Notes under the pieces: generated by a model
What the model saw: the letters and a program-made list of their open reading frames with translations, nothing else
What the model was told of the DNA's origin: nothing
Database searches by the model: none
Shown: piece by piece, positions 1 to 7,828 of the stretch
Position numbering within the stretch: position 1 is the first letter of the stretch
How the letters are laid out: the number at the start of each line of letters is the position of its first letter
Assembly (NCBI GenBank): GCA_017517145.1
Contig: JAFXAJ010000024.1
Coordinates: 1-37,475, forward strand
Direction of reading: 5' to 3'
Origin: Ruminococcus sp.
GTDB taxonomy: Bacteria > Bacillota > Clostridia > Oscillospirales > Ruminococcaceae
DNA length: 37,475 bases
Translations under genes and position numbers: made by a program

Positions 1-426
1 ATGCTGGGGTCAATTGCAGTTATTCTGTTGATAATTGTTATTTTTTTCGGCGGAAAAGGTCCGATGCGTAAACTGATTGGCTTTTTTATTGAGGAAACTG
101 ACGCTGAACCTGTCAGCCGCAGGTCAGAAGGAACTCAGAAGTACAGCAACGAACCCATTGTGGAAATGGTTAAGCTTATCCGCAAGAACGATGACAGGCT
201 TCGTGTATATGAAAGCGACGGAAGTGTACATATTCTTGACCCGTATTTTGAACTGGAATTTGTGACTCGCAAGGGGCAGACTTTGAAAATACAGTGTTCC
301 GAGCAGGCTTATGAAAAAGTCCCCTTCAACGTGGAGGGTTCGCTTACTTATAAGCGCAATACCTTGGTGAAATTCAAGTTCTACGAGGGCATAGTTTACA
401 ACGATATGGAGCAGAATAATGGTTAA
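1..426 (+). CDS. Small membrane-anchored protein of unknown function
   Basis: I do not recognise this 141-residue protein. Residues 2-17 form one hydrophobic segment (LGSIAVILLIIVIFFG), followed by a basic patch (KGPMRK), so the rest is probably cytoplasmic. The remainder is a soluble, strand-rich domain with no cysteine cluster or nucleotide motif. The ATG lies on the first base of the window, so the true start may be further upstream and the upstream ribosome binding site cannot be checked. Its last 8 bases overlap the start of the uracil-DNA glycosylase gene, which suggests a shared transcript and translational coupling. Function unknown. Confidence 0.7.
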   Translation: MLGSIAVILLIIVIFFGGKGPMRKLIGFFIEETDAEPVSRRSEGTQKYSNEPIVEMVKLIRKNDDRLRVYESDGSVHILDPYFELEFVTRKGQTLKIQCSEQAYEKVPFNVEGSLTYKRNTLVKFKFYEGIVYNDMEQNNG

Positions 427-1087
427 TTTTAATAATGACTGGGATAAAATATTAGACGGTGAATTTGAGAAAGACTATTATCTCAAACTGCGACAGTTTC
501 TTATTGAGGAATACAAAACACGCAAAATTTTTCCGTCAATGTACGATATTTTCAACGCTATGAAGCTGACAGCTTATGACAGCGTAAAGTGCGTAATTAT
601 AGGACAGGACCCATATCACGGGGACGGTCAGGCGCATGGTCTGAGCTTTTCTGTCCGCAAGGGGATAGCTCCGCCGCCGTCACTGGTAAATATATTCAAG
701 GAAATCAAGGACGACCTTGGAATAGATAACCACGGCAAGCATGGTGAGCTGACAAAATGGGCGGAAAACGGCGTATTACTGCTGAATTCCGTGCTTACTG
801 TCCGTGCGTATACGCCGAAAAGCCACCAGAGACAAGGCTGGGAAATTTTCACCACGGAGGTTATCCGCAAACTGAATGAACGAGAAAAGCCTATGGTTTT
901 TCTGCTCTGGGGCAATGATGCAAAGGCAAAAGCGCAGTATATCACGAATCCGCAGCATCTGATTCTCACCGCAGCTCATCCGAGTCCGCTTTCGGCATAC
1001 AATGGATTTTTTGGCTGCAAGCATTTTTCAAAAGCAAATGATTTTCTGCGCATGAACAACATGGAAGAAATCGACTGGAGGATATAA
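419..1087 (+). CDS. ung: Uracil-DNA glycosylase, family 1
   Basis: Removes uracil from DNA, starting base-excision repair of deaminated cytosine or misincorporated dUMP. At 222 residues it has normal family-1 length. The water-activating motif GQDPYHG lies at residues 62-68 (catalytic Asp64). LLNSVLTV is at 121-128, with the uracil-binding Asn, and the DNA-intercalation loop HPSPLSAYNGFFGC starts at His187. The start ATG overlaps the end of the preceding gene by 8 bases and metF follows after a single base, so these genes probably form one operon. The protein looks intact. Confidence 0.97.
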   Translation: MVNFNNDWDKILDGEFEKDYYLKLRQFLIEEYKTRKIFPSMYDIFNAMKLTAYDSVKCVIIGQDPYHGDGQAHGLSFSVRKGIAPPPSLVNIFKEIKDDLGIDNHGKHGELTKWAENGVLLLNSVLTVRAYTPKSHQRQGWEIFTTEVIRKLNEREKPMVFLLWGNDAKAKAQYITNPQHLILTAAHPSPLSAYNGFFGCKHFSKANDFLRMNNMEEIDWRI

Positions 1088-1088
1088 A

Positions 1089-1949
1089 ATGAAGATAAAA
1101 GATTTATTCAAAAGCAAAACTGTGTTTTCCTTTGAGGTTTTTCCGCCAAAAACGACCAGTTCCGTTGATGTAATATACAACGCTTTAGACCAGTTAGGCG
1201 ATTTAAACCCCGACTTTATCAGCGTTACCTACAGCGCAGGCGGCAGCGGCAACAGCGGGCTTGCCCTTGATATTGCTTCAAAGGTGAAATCTATGGGTGT
1301 AACGCCTGTTCTTCATCTGCCGTGTATAAACTACACAAGGGAGCAGATTAACGATACTCTTGAAGCTGCAAAAAGCAGGGGAATCGACCACATTCTTGCT
1401 CTCAGAGGTGACATTAACCCCGATATTCCGCCTGTTGAGGACTTTAAATATGCCAGTGATCTGATAAATTACCTTCGCAGCAAAGGTGATTTTGACATTG
1501 CTGCTGCCTGCTATCCTGAAGGTCATCCGGATGCGGACAGCCTTGAGCAGGACATTGAGAATTTGAAAATAAAGGTGGAATCCGGTGCTGACCACCTGAT
1601 TACGCAGTTGTTTTTCGATAACAGCTATTTCTGGAATTTCCGTGAAAAAGCCGCTGCAAAGGGTATAAATGTGCCAATTGAAGCAGGAATTATGCCTGTT
1701 GTCAACAAGAAGCAAATTGAGCGCATGGTTACAACCTGCGGAGCGAGCCTGCCTCAGAAATTCGTAAAGATTATGCAGAAGTATGAGCATAATCCAGAAG
1801 CGCTCCGTGATGCCGGAATTGCCTACGCTATCGACCAGATAATTGACCTTGCGGCAGGAGATGTTGACGGAATTCATCTGTATACAATGAATAATCCTTA
1901 TGTTGCGAAGAAAATCAGCGATGCTGTTTCAGGAGTTATCTCCGTATGA
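1089..1949 (+). CDS. metF: Methylenetetrahydrofolate reductase
   Basis: Reduces 5,10-methylene-THF to 5-methyl-THF, supplying the methyl group for methionine synthesis. The 286 residues match the usual bacterial MetF catalytic barrel. The N-terminal FSFEVFPPKT motif, the central LALRGD segment and the ACYPEGHP segment with its active-site-type residues are all visible. The following gene starts within the stop codon (ATGA overlap at 1946-1949) and encodes a cobalamin-dependent methionine synthase activation domain. This pairing supports a methionine role rather than a purely acetogenic one. No zinc-finger or MetV partner gene lies next to it. Confidence 0.95.
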   Translation: MKIKDLFKSKTVFSFEVFPPKTTSSVDVIYNALDQLGDLNPDFISVTYSAGGSGNSGLALDIASKVKSMGVTPVLHLPCINYTREQINDTLEAAKSRGIDHILALRGDINPDIPPVEDFKYASDLINYLRSKGDFDIAAACYPEGHPDADSLEQDIENLKIKVESGADHLITQLFFDNSYFWNFREKAAAKGINVPIEAGIMPVVNKKQIERMVTTCGASLPQKFVKIMQKYEHNPEALRDAGIAYAIDQIIDLAAGDVDGIHLYTMNNPYVAKKISDAVSGVISV

Positions 1950-2521
1950 CATTAGAAGAAATTTCCATAAGTGAAGCTGCAAGGTATATTGGAATTCGCA
2001 CTGTACCAGATGAGCAGACAGCTGAACTTTTTGAACGGTATGAAAAAATAGTCCGCAGCAGACTTCGCCCTGCTTACGTCTACAGAGTGGCGGAAATCGA
2101 CTTTAAAGAGGGTTCAGTCGTTTTATCGGGCATGGATGTACCCTTGACGGGAAAGAGCATACAGAAGCTGCTGGAGGGCTGTAACCGTGCGATTATTCTT
2201 GGAGCAACGGTATCCGCAGAAGCTGACAGGCTTATCCGTGAAACGTCTGTAGTTGATATGGCAGCGGCGGTTGTGGTTGATGCGTTGTGCAGTGCTGCCA
2301 TTGAGCAGGTCTGTGACAGGGCGGAAACTGAGATTTTCGGTGATATGCCTAAGAATATGCGGACATATCGCTTTAGTCCGGGATATGGGGATTTACCCAT
2401 AGAACTTCAAAAGGACTGGCTGAATTATCTCAATGCACAGCGGCGGATTGGTCTAAGCTGTACTGACAGTTATTTGTTAACGCCAACAAAATCAGTAACA
2501 GCGATAATTGGAATACGATAA
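1946..2521 (+). CDS. Stand-alone MetH activation (SAM-binding) domain protein
   Basis: This 191-residue protein resembles only the C-terminal activation domain of cobalamin-dependent methionine synthase, the part that binds S-adenosylmethionine for reductive reactivation of the B12 cofactor. The diagnostic region is RFSPGYGDLPIELQKDW followed by a LTPTKSVTAIIGI tail, matching the family's R-x-SPGY-type SAM loop and its closing strand. The homocysteine, folate and cobalamin domains of MetH are absent and not encoded in this window, so the enzyme is probably split, with the catalytic part elsewhere. The four-base overlap with metF implies translational coupling. An intrinsic terminator follows immediately. 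Confidence 0.85.
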   Translation: MTLEEISISEAARYIGIRTVPDEQTAELFERYEKIVRSRLRPAYVYRVAEIDFKEGSVVLSGMDVPLTGKSIQKLLEGCNRAIILGATVSAEADRLIRETSVVDMAAAVVVDALCSAAIEQVCDRAETEIFGDMPKNMRTYRFSPGYGDLPIELQKDWLNYLNAQRRIGLSCTDSYLLTPTKSVTAIIGIR

Positions 2522-2524
2522 TAA

Positions 2525-2557
2525 AACGTCCGCAATTATATAATGCGGACGTTTTTT
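2525..2557 (+). terminator. Intrinsic terminator of the ung-metF operon
   Basis: A perfect 10-bp stem (AACGTCCGCA with TGCGGACGTT, 2525-2534 and 2544-2553) has a 9-base loop and runs into a six-T tract. It begins 4 bases after the stop codon of the activation-domain gene. Confidence 0.93.
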
Positions 2558-2646
2558 AGTTATTGAGTATAAATTAATAAAGAAATTGAAATTACATTTG
2601 AAAAAATTCCCCAAAATTTGATATGCTCTATTATGTAAAATTACTA

Positions 2647-2676
2647 TTGACATAATAAGCTTAAAAATGTTATAAT
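2647..2676 (+). promoter_or_regulatory. Sigma-A-type promoter of the first solute-binding lipoprotein
   Basis: A perfect -35 TTGACA (2647-2652) and a perfect -10 TATAAT (2671-2676) are separated by 18 bases. The -10 ends 48 bases before the start codon at 2725. The layout closely resembles the promoter of the paralogous gene at 12754, including a shared TTAAAAAT in the spacer. Confidence 0.85.
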
Positions 2677-2724
2677 AGATTAAAAGAAGTATTCGTAAAT
2701 TTTTTGTCAAAAAGGAGAGCAGAA

Positions 2725-4125
2725 ATGAAAAAAACAAAGGCATTTTTGTCAGTATTATTAGCCGCAGCCACTGCCCTTTCGCTTACAGCCTGTGATAATA
2801 AACAGGAAGAAAACCCATACGCTGATGTTGATGTTTCAGCCGATGTCCGTAACAAAATTAAAGAAAGCGTCATGACAACTGACCTTTTGCCTGATGTTGA
2901 GCTGGAAAACAAAACTATAAAATGGCTTGCAGCATGGGATATTAACCCTGATTCTACAGGTAAAAATAAGCCCACTGAGCTTGTGGCTTTTGAGGAGAAA
3001 TACGGCGGAAAAATCGAGTGGATTCAGTGCGAGCATACCGACCGATATGAAAAGCTTGCTCAGATGATTGACAGCGGTGACGGTGTTGATTTCTTTTATG
3101 CGGGAGATAAGGACGCTTTTCCAAAGGGCGCAATAAGAGGAATGTTTGTTCCTGTAGATGATTATATCGACTTTGAATCACCTCTGTGGGAGGATGTAAA
3201 GGACGTTAACGACAAACTGATATGGAATGACGAGCACTATTGTGTTATGACTCAGACAACAGGTGACAGCGTGTCTGTGGTGTATAACAGAAAAACCATT
3301 GAAGAAGCAGGATTGACTGACCCGGCTGTACTTTATGAAAGAGGCGAGTGGACGTGGGATACATTCCACGAGATGCTGCAAAGCTTTGTTGATGTTGAAA
3401 ATGAAAAGTTTGGCATTGACAGCTGGTGGTATGAGTTCGGACTGATTGCAACAACAGGTATGCCTGCTGTTGGCATAGAGAACGGCAAGCTGATAAGCAA
3501 TATCGGTACACCTGAGATGGAAAGAGTTCAGAATTTTATGTATGACCTCTATTCGACAGGAAGTATCGCACTTGGCGTTGGTGACTATGGCTGGACTTCT
3601 CACCCTGAGTATATCGGAGAGGGCAAGCTGCTGTTCTATCCTGTAGGACTTTATGAGTTTTATACCTATGAGGCTTCATGGAAGAAAAAGTTCGGTGAGG
3701 ACGTATTCTTTGTTCCTATGCCGAAAGATCCCGAAGCTGATGAGTATTATATTCCTGTAGGAACAGAGTCGTACTGCTTTATAAAGGGCGGACAGAATCC
3801 CGAAGGTGTGGCACGATACCTTGACTGCAAGAGATTCGCCATACTTGATGAAACAACAAGTGAGCTTGGAGACCAGCAGTTCAGAGATGATTACGGCTGG
3901 ACTGATGAAATGGTTGAAATGAAAAATAGTATGAATGAGCTTGCTCTTGAGAATCCTTTCCTTGAACTGGCAACAGGTGTATCTGCTGACTGCGGTGAAT
4001 TGCTGGATTCTCAGCTCAGACAGGCTTCAAAGGGTACTCCTTGGAATGAAACATACGATGCAATTTATGCAACTATTGATATAATGCTTGAAGATGCAAA
4101 TAATAATACAGACAACAACGAATAA
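2725..4125 (+). CDS. Extracellular solute-binding lipoprotein (family 1-like)
   Basis: Probable substrate-binding protein of an ABC importer, anchored to the outer face of the membrane. The chosen start, MKKTKAFLSVLL, has AAGGAG 7 bases upstream; an in-frame TTG at 2704 precedes that site and is unlikely. A signal peptide ends in lipobox LTAC with lipidated Cys23. The mature domain has the Trp- and acid-rich character of sugar-type binding proteins, for example RGEWTWDTFHEML. The 466-residue length is typical. No permease or ATPase gene is adjacent, so its transporter must be encoded elsewhere if it is a transport protein at all. It is a diverged paralogue of the lipoprotein at 12754-14157: both carry a TI(K/T)WLA-type first strand and a similar domain order. 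Substrate cannot be told. Confidence 0.85.
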   Translation: MKKTKAFLSVLLAAATALSLTACDNKQEENPYADVDVSADVRNKIKESVMTTDLLPDVELENKTIKWLAAWDINPDSTGKNKPTELVAFEEKYGGKIEWIQCEHTDRYEKLAQMIDSGDGVDFFYAGDKDAFPKGAIRGMFVPVDDYIDFESPLWEDVKDVNDKLIWNDEHYCVMTQTTGDSVSVVYNRKTIEEAGLTDPAVLYERGEWTWDTFHEMLQSFVDVENEKFGIDSWWYEFGLIATTGMPAVGIENGKLISNIGTPEMERVQNFMYDLYSTGSIALGVGDYGWTSHPEYIGEGKLLFYPVGLYEFYTYEASWKKKFGEDVFFVPMPKDPEADEYYIPVGTESYCFIKGGQNPEGVARYLDCKRFAILDETTSELGDQQFRDDYGWTDEMVEMKNSMNELALENPFLELATGVSADCGELLDSQLRQASKGTPWNETYDAIYATIDIMLEDANNNTDNNE

Positions 4126-4131
4126 TATAAG

Positions 4132-4176
4132 GGCACATCTAAAAATTTTCGTTAGTGTTATGCTTTTAGAGATGCC
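4132..4176 (+). other. Imperfect hairpin between lipoprotein and epimerase genes
   Basis: GGCACATCTAAAA (4132-4144) pairs with TTTTAGAGATGCC (4164-4176) at 11 of 13 positions. No T-tract follows, so it is at best a weak or processed 3' end. A degenerate short inverted-repeat element is an alternative. Confidence 0.4.
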
Positions 4177-4210
4177 TATAATGAAATAATAAAAAAGGAG
4201 GGTGTGAATT

Positions 4211-5173
4211 ATGAAAAAAGTACTTGTAACAGGGGGATGCGGTCTTATAGGGCAGCATATTTGCTCCGGTTTGCTGAAAAAAGGCTTTGAGGTTATTGCC
4301 GCAGATAAAGAGGAGGGAATGTATAACTCAGGGAAGCTGAATTATACTTTTGTGCAGTGTGAAGCAGCTGACAAAAACACCTATGCTCAGATATTCGAAG
4401 ATTATGACATAGAAATTGTGATTCATGCCGCTTGTACTGTAGATAACGATTTAGGGCCTATTATAGAAGAAAAGCAGATGAGTGCTTCTAAACAGTGTGA
4501 CAAGTTTATATACCGTTACGCAATGACAACGGAGTCTATTAAAAAATTTATATTTATCAGTACAGATAAGGTTTATGATTTCCCTAAAACAAGAGAGCCT
4601 CTCCGTGAGGACGCCGATATAAAGACAACATCGAACTATGCTATAATGAAATATGAGTCTGAAAAAGCTCTGATTTCTGAAATGCAGCATCACAGGGATG
4701 TAATGGTCTGCATAATACGTGTATCACCTGTTTATACTTTTAATTTTATAGATAACCTTGTAGCGAAGATAACTGACCCTAAGGACGGCTCAAAGTTTGT
4801 TTACGGTAAGGGGCAGTATGGTTTCCAGTTTTGCTGTGTTCATAACCTCGTGGATTTCATACTCTGTTTCGTAAAAAATGCGGACGATATGCAGTATGCA
4901 GGAATATATAATGTATGTGATAAGCTTCTGACAACGGCTGCTGATATTATATCTTTCATGCGTGAGAATCATTCTCTTGGCACGGTATTGCAGAAAACTG
5001 GCAGCGGCGGCGGTGCATTGACGAAAATTAAAGGTATTTTCGGCGGAAATAAAGAAGAAAAGACTAATTACCGTTATCTTGACATGAGTAAAGTTGAGAA
5101 TAATAATATGCTTGACAACACTAAAGCAAAGAAACTTACTAATTTCCGCTGGGATATTCATAATACGAAATAA
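4211..5173 (+). CDS. NAD-dependent epimerase/dehydratase (extended SDR)
   Basis: Extended short-chain dehydrogenase, likely acting on a nucleotide sugar or similar substrate. The Rossmann dinucleotide motif GGCGLIG lies at residues 8-14, the catalytic Ser/Thr in FISTDKVYD at 117-118, and the catalytic YxxxK pair is Tyr143 and Lys147 in NYAIMK. At 320 residues it has family length. A strong AAGGAGG precedes the ATG. No polysaccharide gene is directly adjacent, so the substrate is open. A Lys-rich stretch near residue 275-290 (GIFGGNKEEKT) is a small departure from typical members. Confidence 0.88.
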   Translation: MKKVLVTGGCGLIGQHICSGLLKKGFEVIAADKEEGMYNSGKLNYTFVQCEAADKNTYAQIFEDYDIEIVIHAACTVDNDLGPIIEEKQMSASKQCDKFIYRYAMTTESIKKFIFISTDKVYDFPKTREPLREDADIKTTSNYAIMKYESEKALISEMQHHRDVMVCIIRVSPVYTFNFIDNLVAKITDPKDGSKFVYGKGQYGFQFCCVHNLVDFILCFVKNADDMQYAGIYNVCDKLLTTAADIISFMRENHSLGTVLQKTGSGGGALTKIKGIFGGNKEEKTNYRYLDMSKVENNNMLDNTKAKKLTNFRWDIHNTK

Positions 5174-5179
5174 ATCAAA

Positions 5180-5201
5180 ACCGCACAGAATTCTGTGCGG
5201 T
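5180..5201. repeat. 22-bp perfect palindrome after the epimerase gene
   Basis: Two 11-base arms, ACCGCACAGAA and TTCTGTGCGGT, abut with no loop and centre on GAATTC. It lies 7 bases after the epimerase stop and has no T-tract. It could be a 3'-end hairpin or a symmetrical protein site. Confidence 0.6.
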
Positions 5202-5244
5202 GAGTGTGCCGTGTTCATTATACAATATGCATTTTTTACAGTTT

Positions 5245-5275
5245 AAAAGGGACTATTTCAGTCCCTTTTTTATTC
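5245..5275. terminator. Terminator between convergent genes
   Basis: AAAAGGGACT (5245-5254) pairs perfectly with AGTCCCTTTT (5260-5269) across a 5-base loop. On the + strand the stem runs into six Ts and serves the epimerase gene. On the - strand it gives a shorter T-run, so it may act in both directions for rqcP, whose stop lies at 5270-5272. Confidence 0.88.
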
Positions 5276-5512
5276 AATCACTGTGTAATTATCAGCGGCC
5301 GTCTCTTTTGTAGCGTGCTCAGTAACATTGAGCACCTTTACTTTGAGGGGGCGAGTACCCATATTAATTTCAATAATATCGCCAACCTTGACATCGTATG
5401 AAGCACGTGCAATTTTGCCGTTTACTACGATTTTTTCAGCATCGCAGGCATCATTGGCAACAGTACGGCGTTTAATGAGTCTTGTGACTTTGAGATATTT
5501 ATCCAAACGCAT
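5270..5512 (-). CDS. rqcP: S4-domain RNA-binding protein RqcP
   Basis: Short S4 RNA-binding protein of the RqcP/YabO (Hsp15-like) type, known in Firmicutes to bind obstructed 50S subunits with RqcH during C-terminal Ala-tailing of stalled nascent chains. The 80-residue protein begins MRLDKYLKVTRLIKRR, the canonical S4 start, and contains the VNGKIA turn followed by VKVGDIIEI. I placed the start at 5512 because AAGGAG sits 8 bases upstream of that ATG; an in-frame GTG three codons earlier overlaps the Shine-Dalgarno. Its place downstream of mazG matches the yabN-yabO order of Bacillus subtilis. Confidence 0.9.
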   Translation of the reverse strand: MRLDKYLKVTRLIKRRTVANDACDAEKIVVNGKIARASYDVKVGDIIEINMGTRPLKVKVLNVTEHATKETAADNYTVIE

Positions 5513-5528
5513 AAAATACACTCCTTAC

Positions 5529-5560
5529 AAAAAGGGGCAGGAAATATCCTGCCCGCATTT
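5529..5560 (-). terminator. Terminator between HU and rqcP genes (- strand)
   Basis: GGGCAGGATA and TATCCTGCCC-type arms (5535-5554) form a perfect 20-base palindrome, followed on the - strand by CCTTTTT. It lies directly upstream of the rqcP ribosome binding site, so rqcP would depend on read-through or on an unseen promoter. Confidence 0.85.
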
Positions 5561-5836
5561 TTACTTATTAACAGCTTCCTTGAGAGACTTGCCAGCCTTG
5601 AAACCGGGAGCCTTGCTGGGAGGACATACCATAGTTTCGCCTGTTCTGGGGTTCTTGCAAGTCTTTTCGCCTCTTTCACGAATCTCGAATGTACCAAAAC
5701 CAGTGATAGAAACCTTTTCGCCCTTAACGAGAGCTTCGGAAATAGATGCTAATGTTGCTTCAAGTGCGGAAGCAGCGTCTTTTTTTGTGCAGTTAGCCTT
5801 TTCTGCAATAGCGTTGATGAGATCTGATTTAGTCAT
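5561..5836 (-). CDS. hup: DNA-binding protein HU
   Basis: Histone-like nucleoid protein that bends and compacts DNA as a homodimer. The length is the standard 91 residues. MTKSDLINAIAEKANCTKKDA opens the helical dimerisation half. The signature GFGTFEIRERGEKTCKNPRTGE lies in the beta-arm region, and FKAGKSLKEAVNK closes the protein. The chosen ATG at 5834-5836 has GGAGG just upstream, located inside the end of mazG, with which the gene overlaps by 8 bases. A clear terminator follows, consistent with a need for higher HU output. Confidence 0.96.
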   Translation of the reverse strand: MTKSDLINAIAEKANCTKKDAASALEATLASISEALVKGEKVSITGFGTFEIRERGEKTCKNPRTGETMVCPPSKAPGFKAGKSLKEAVNK

Positions 5837-6647
5837 TTTGTTTTTCCTCCAGTAAAATATTCTTAGCTTTGTCCCAGAATACGTCAAGCTCCTCAATGGG
5901 GAGATTTTTCATATCCAGAGACTCTTTATTTACTAACTTTTCCGTAATGGAAAAGCGTTTGATGAATTTATCCGTAGAAGCTCTGAGAGCCTGTTCAGCG
6001 TCTATGCCGAGATGACGGGCAGCGTTAACGCAGGAGAAAAGCAGGTCGCCCAACTCCTCCTCCATATTGATTGTATCACCGGAAGCAACAGCTTTGTCAA
6101 GTTCAGCCTTTTCAGCGGAAATACAAGCTATAGCGTCCTCTGCACAGCGAAAATCCATACCTGCTCTCATGGCACGTTTACCCACTTTCTGCGCTCTCAT
6201 AAGAGCAGGGAGAGTATTGGCAACGCTTGTCAGAGTATCAGTATAGGTTTCCTGACCTTTTGTTTCCATTTTAATGGAATCCCAGTTTTTAAGCACCTCA
6301 TCGGAGGTATCGGCTTTAACTTCGCCGAAAACGTGGGGATGGCGTATAATCAGCTTTTTGCAGACTTCATCGCATACCTCATCGAAAGTGAAGTTGTTCT
6401 GCTCCTCCTCGATACGGCTGTGGAAAACTACCTGTAAGAGAACATCGCCCAGTTCCTCACGGAGAAGGGCAGTGTCTTTCAGGTCGATAGCCTCCAGAAC
6501 TTCGCAGGTTTCTTCAAGAAAGTCGCTTCTTATGGATTCATGAGTCTGTTCCCTGTCCCAAGGGCAACCGCCCTCTGAACGGAGCAGACGGACAATGTCC
6601 AGCAAATCCTCAATTTTATAGTAATCTTTCTGCTGATACTCAACCAT
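5829..6647 (-). CDS. mazG: MazG-type nucleoside triphosphate pyrophosphohydrolase
   Basis: Hydrolyses (d)NTPs to monophosphates plus PPi, a house-cleaning role. The 272 residues hold two tandem MazG folds. The first has GGCPWDREQTHESIR and the metal-binding run FLEETCEVLEAI with REELGDVLLQVVFHSR. The second has MEEELGDLLFSCVNAARHLG. The RFSITEKLV tail is typical of full-length MazG. A strong AAGGAGG precedes the start. The order mazG, HU, rqcP is conserved in many Firmicutes. The N-terminal methyltransferase found in B. subtilis YabN is absent here. Confidence 0.95.
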   Translation of the reverse strand: MVEYQQKDYYKIEDLLDIVRLLRSEGGCPWDREQTHESIRSDFLEETCEVLEAIDLKDTALLREELGDVLLQVVFHSRIEEEQNNFTFDEVCDEVCKKLIIRHPHVFGEVKADTSDEVLKNWDSIKMETKGQETYTDTLTSVANTLPALMRAQKVGKRAMRAGMDFRCAEDAIACISAEKAELDKAVASGDTINMEEELGDLLFSCVNAARHLGIDAEQALRASTDKFIKRFSITEKLVNKESLDMKNLPIEELDVFWDKAKNILLEEKQND

Positions 6648-6701
6648 AAAAAAGCCTCCTTATGCGGAAAAAACCTGAGCGGAAGTAAATGTCCAACAAT
6701 A

Positions 6702-6730
6702 ATAATACAATATAATAGCGAAAATTGCAA
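6702..6730 (-). promoter_or_regulatory. Candidate promoter for mazG-HU-rqcP
   Basis: On the - strand, TTGCAA (6730-6725) and TATTAT (6707-6702) are 17 bases apart, 55 bases upstream of the mazG start in an AT-rich gap. Each element departs from consensus, so confidence is moderate. I see no terminator for trpS in this gap. Confidence 0.5.
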
Positions 6731-6809
6731 GTTTTTTTTGAAAATTCGTATTAATTGTGTAATATAAAGATATATACAGATAAAATTTGTGTATATTAAC
6801 GGTGTAAAA

Positions 6810-7808
6810 TTAGCCTTTGTCCACAAAGCCCACCTTGCGGTAAACCTTGCTGAGAACACGCTGAGAATAGCGGAGTGCCTTTTCAGCGCCTGCGGTATAA
6901 CATTCCTTGAGATATGCCTTATCCTGCGAAAGACGGGAAAATTCGCTGCGGACAGGTTCAAGGTGGTCAGCAACAGCTTCACCTACGGCAAGCTTGAAAT
7001 CGCCGTAGCCCTTGCCTGCAAATTCAGCTTCAATAGCAGCAAAATCCTTGCCTGTAACGCTGGAATAGATAGTCATAAGATTATTTATGCCGTCCTTGCC
7101 ATCACGGTAAACCACTTCGGCTTCGCTGTCAGTGACAGCTCTTTTGCACTTGCGGATAATTGTATCCTTGTCGTCAAGGATAAGTATGCAGGCATTGGGA
7201 TTTTCGTCTGATTTTGACATTTTCTTCGTAGGCTCCTGCAAGGACATGATTTTAGCGCCGATTTCTGCTATATAAGGCTCAGGTACAGTGAAGAAATCGC
7301 CATATCTCTGATTGAATCGCTGAGCAATATTTCTTGCAAGCTCCAGATGCTGTTTCTGGTCAACGCCTACAGGAACGAGGTCAGCATTATATGCGAGAAT
7401 ATCCGCAGCCATAAGGGAAGGATAAGTGAAAAGACCTGCATTTATATCATCAGGGTGCTTCTGGCTTTTATCCTTGAACTGAGTCATACGGCTGAGCTCG
7501 CCAAACTGGGTGTTGCAGCAGAGCACCCAGTTAAGTTCAGCGTGAGTTTTTACATGGCTCTGGATAAAGAGGATAGATTTCTCTACATCAATACCGCAAG
7601 CCATGAGAAGTGCGTAGGAATTAAGGGTATTCTGGCGCAGCTTTACGGGGTCCTGACGTACTGTGATAGCGTGCATATCAACAACGCAGTAAATGCAGTT
7701 ATACTCGTCCTGAAGGGGTCCCCAGTTGCGGACAGCACCGATATAATTGCCAAGGGTAAAAGTACCTGTGGGCTGAATACCGCTGAAAATAAGTTTTTTA
7801 TTTTCCAT
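6810..7808 (-). CDS. trpS: Tryptophanyl-tRNA synthetase
   Basis: Charges tRNA-Trp. This class I synthetase has 332 residues, normal for the bacterial enzyme. The HIGH-like motif is in PTGTFTLGNYIGA (residues 13-25). DMHAITV and the VPVGVDQKQHLELARN tRNA/ATP region follow, and KMSKS is at 196-200. The C-terminal helical region ends YRKVGFVDKG. AAAGGAG lies 11 bases upstream of the ATG. Only 20 bases separate it from the unknown gene upstream, so co-transcription is likely and there is no room for a T-box leader. Confidence 0.97.
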   Translation of the reverse strand: MENKKLIFSGIQPTGTFTLGNYIGAVRNWGPLQDEYNCIYCVVDMHAITVRQDPVKLRQNTLNSYALLMACGIDVEKSILFIQSHVKTHAELNWVLCCNTQFGELSRMTQFKDKSQKHPDDINAGLFTYPSLMAADILAYNADLVPVGVDQKQHLELARNIAQRFNQRYGDFFTVPEPYIAEIGAKIMSLQEPTKKMSKSDENPNACILILDDKDTIIRKCKRAVTDSEAEVVYRDGKDGINNLMTIYSSVTGKDFAAIEAEFAGKGYGDFKLAVGEAVADHLEPVRSEFSRLSQDKAYLKECYTAGAEKALRYSQRVLSKVYRKVGFVDKG

Positions 7809-7828
7809 TTGTGGCGAAGCTCCTTTGA

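Noticed and set aside
1278..1877. Long open frame of 199 codons on the - strand inside metF
   Set aside because: It lies wholly antisense to an intact, motif-bearing metF, has no ribosome binding site and an unnatural composition.
5328..5855. Open frame of 175 codons on the + strand across rqcP, HU and the terminator between them
   Set aside because: It is antisense to two well-supported genes and crosses a terminator; it has no family-like content.
7809..7828. T-box leader for trpS
   Set aside because: Only 20 bases separate trpS from the upstream gene, leaving no room for a T-box; no T-box core is visible.
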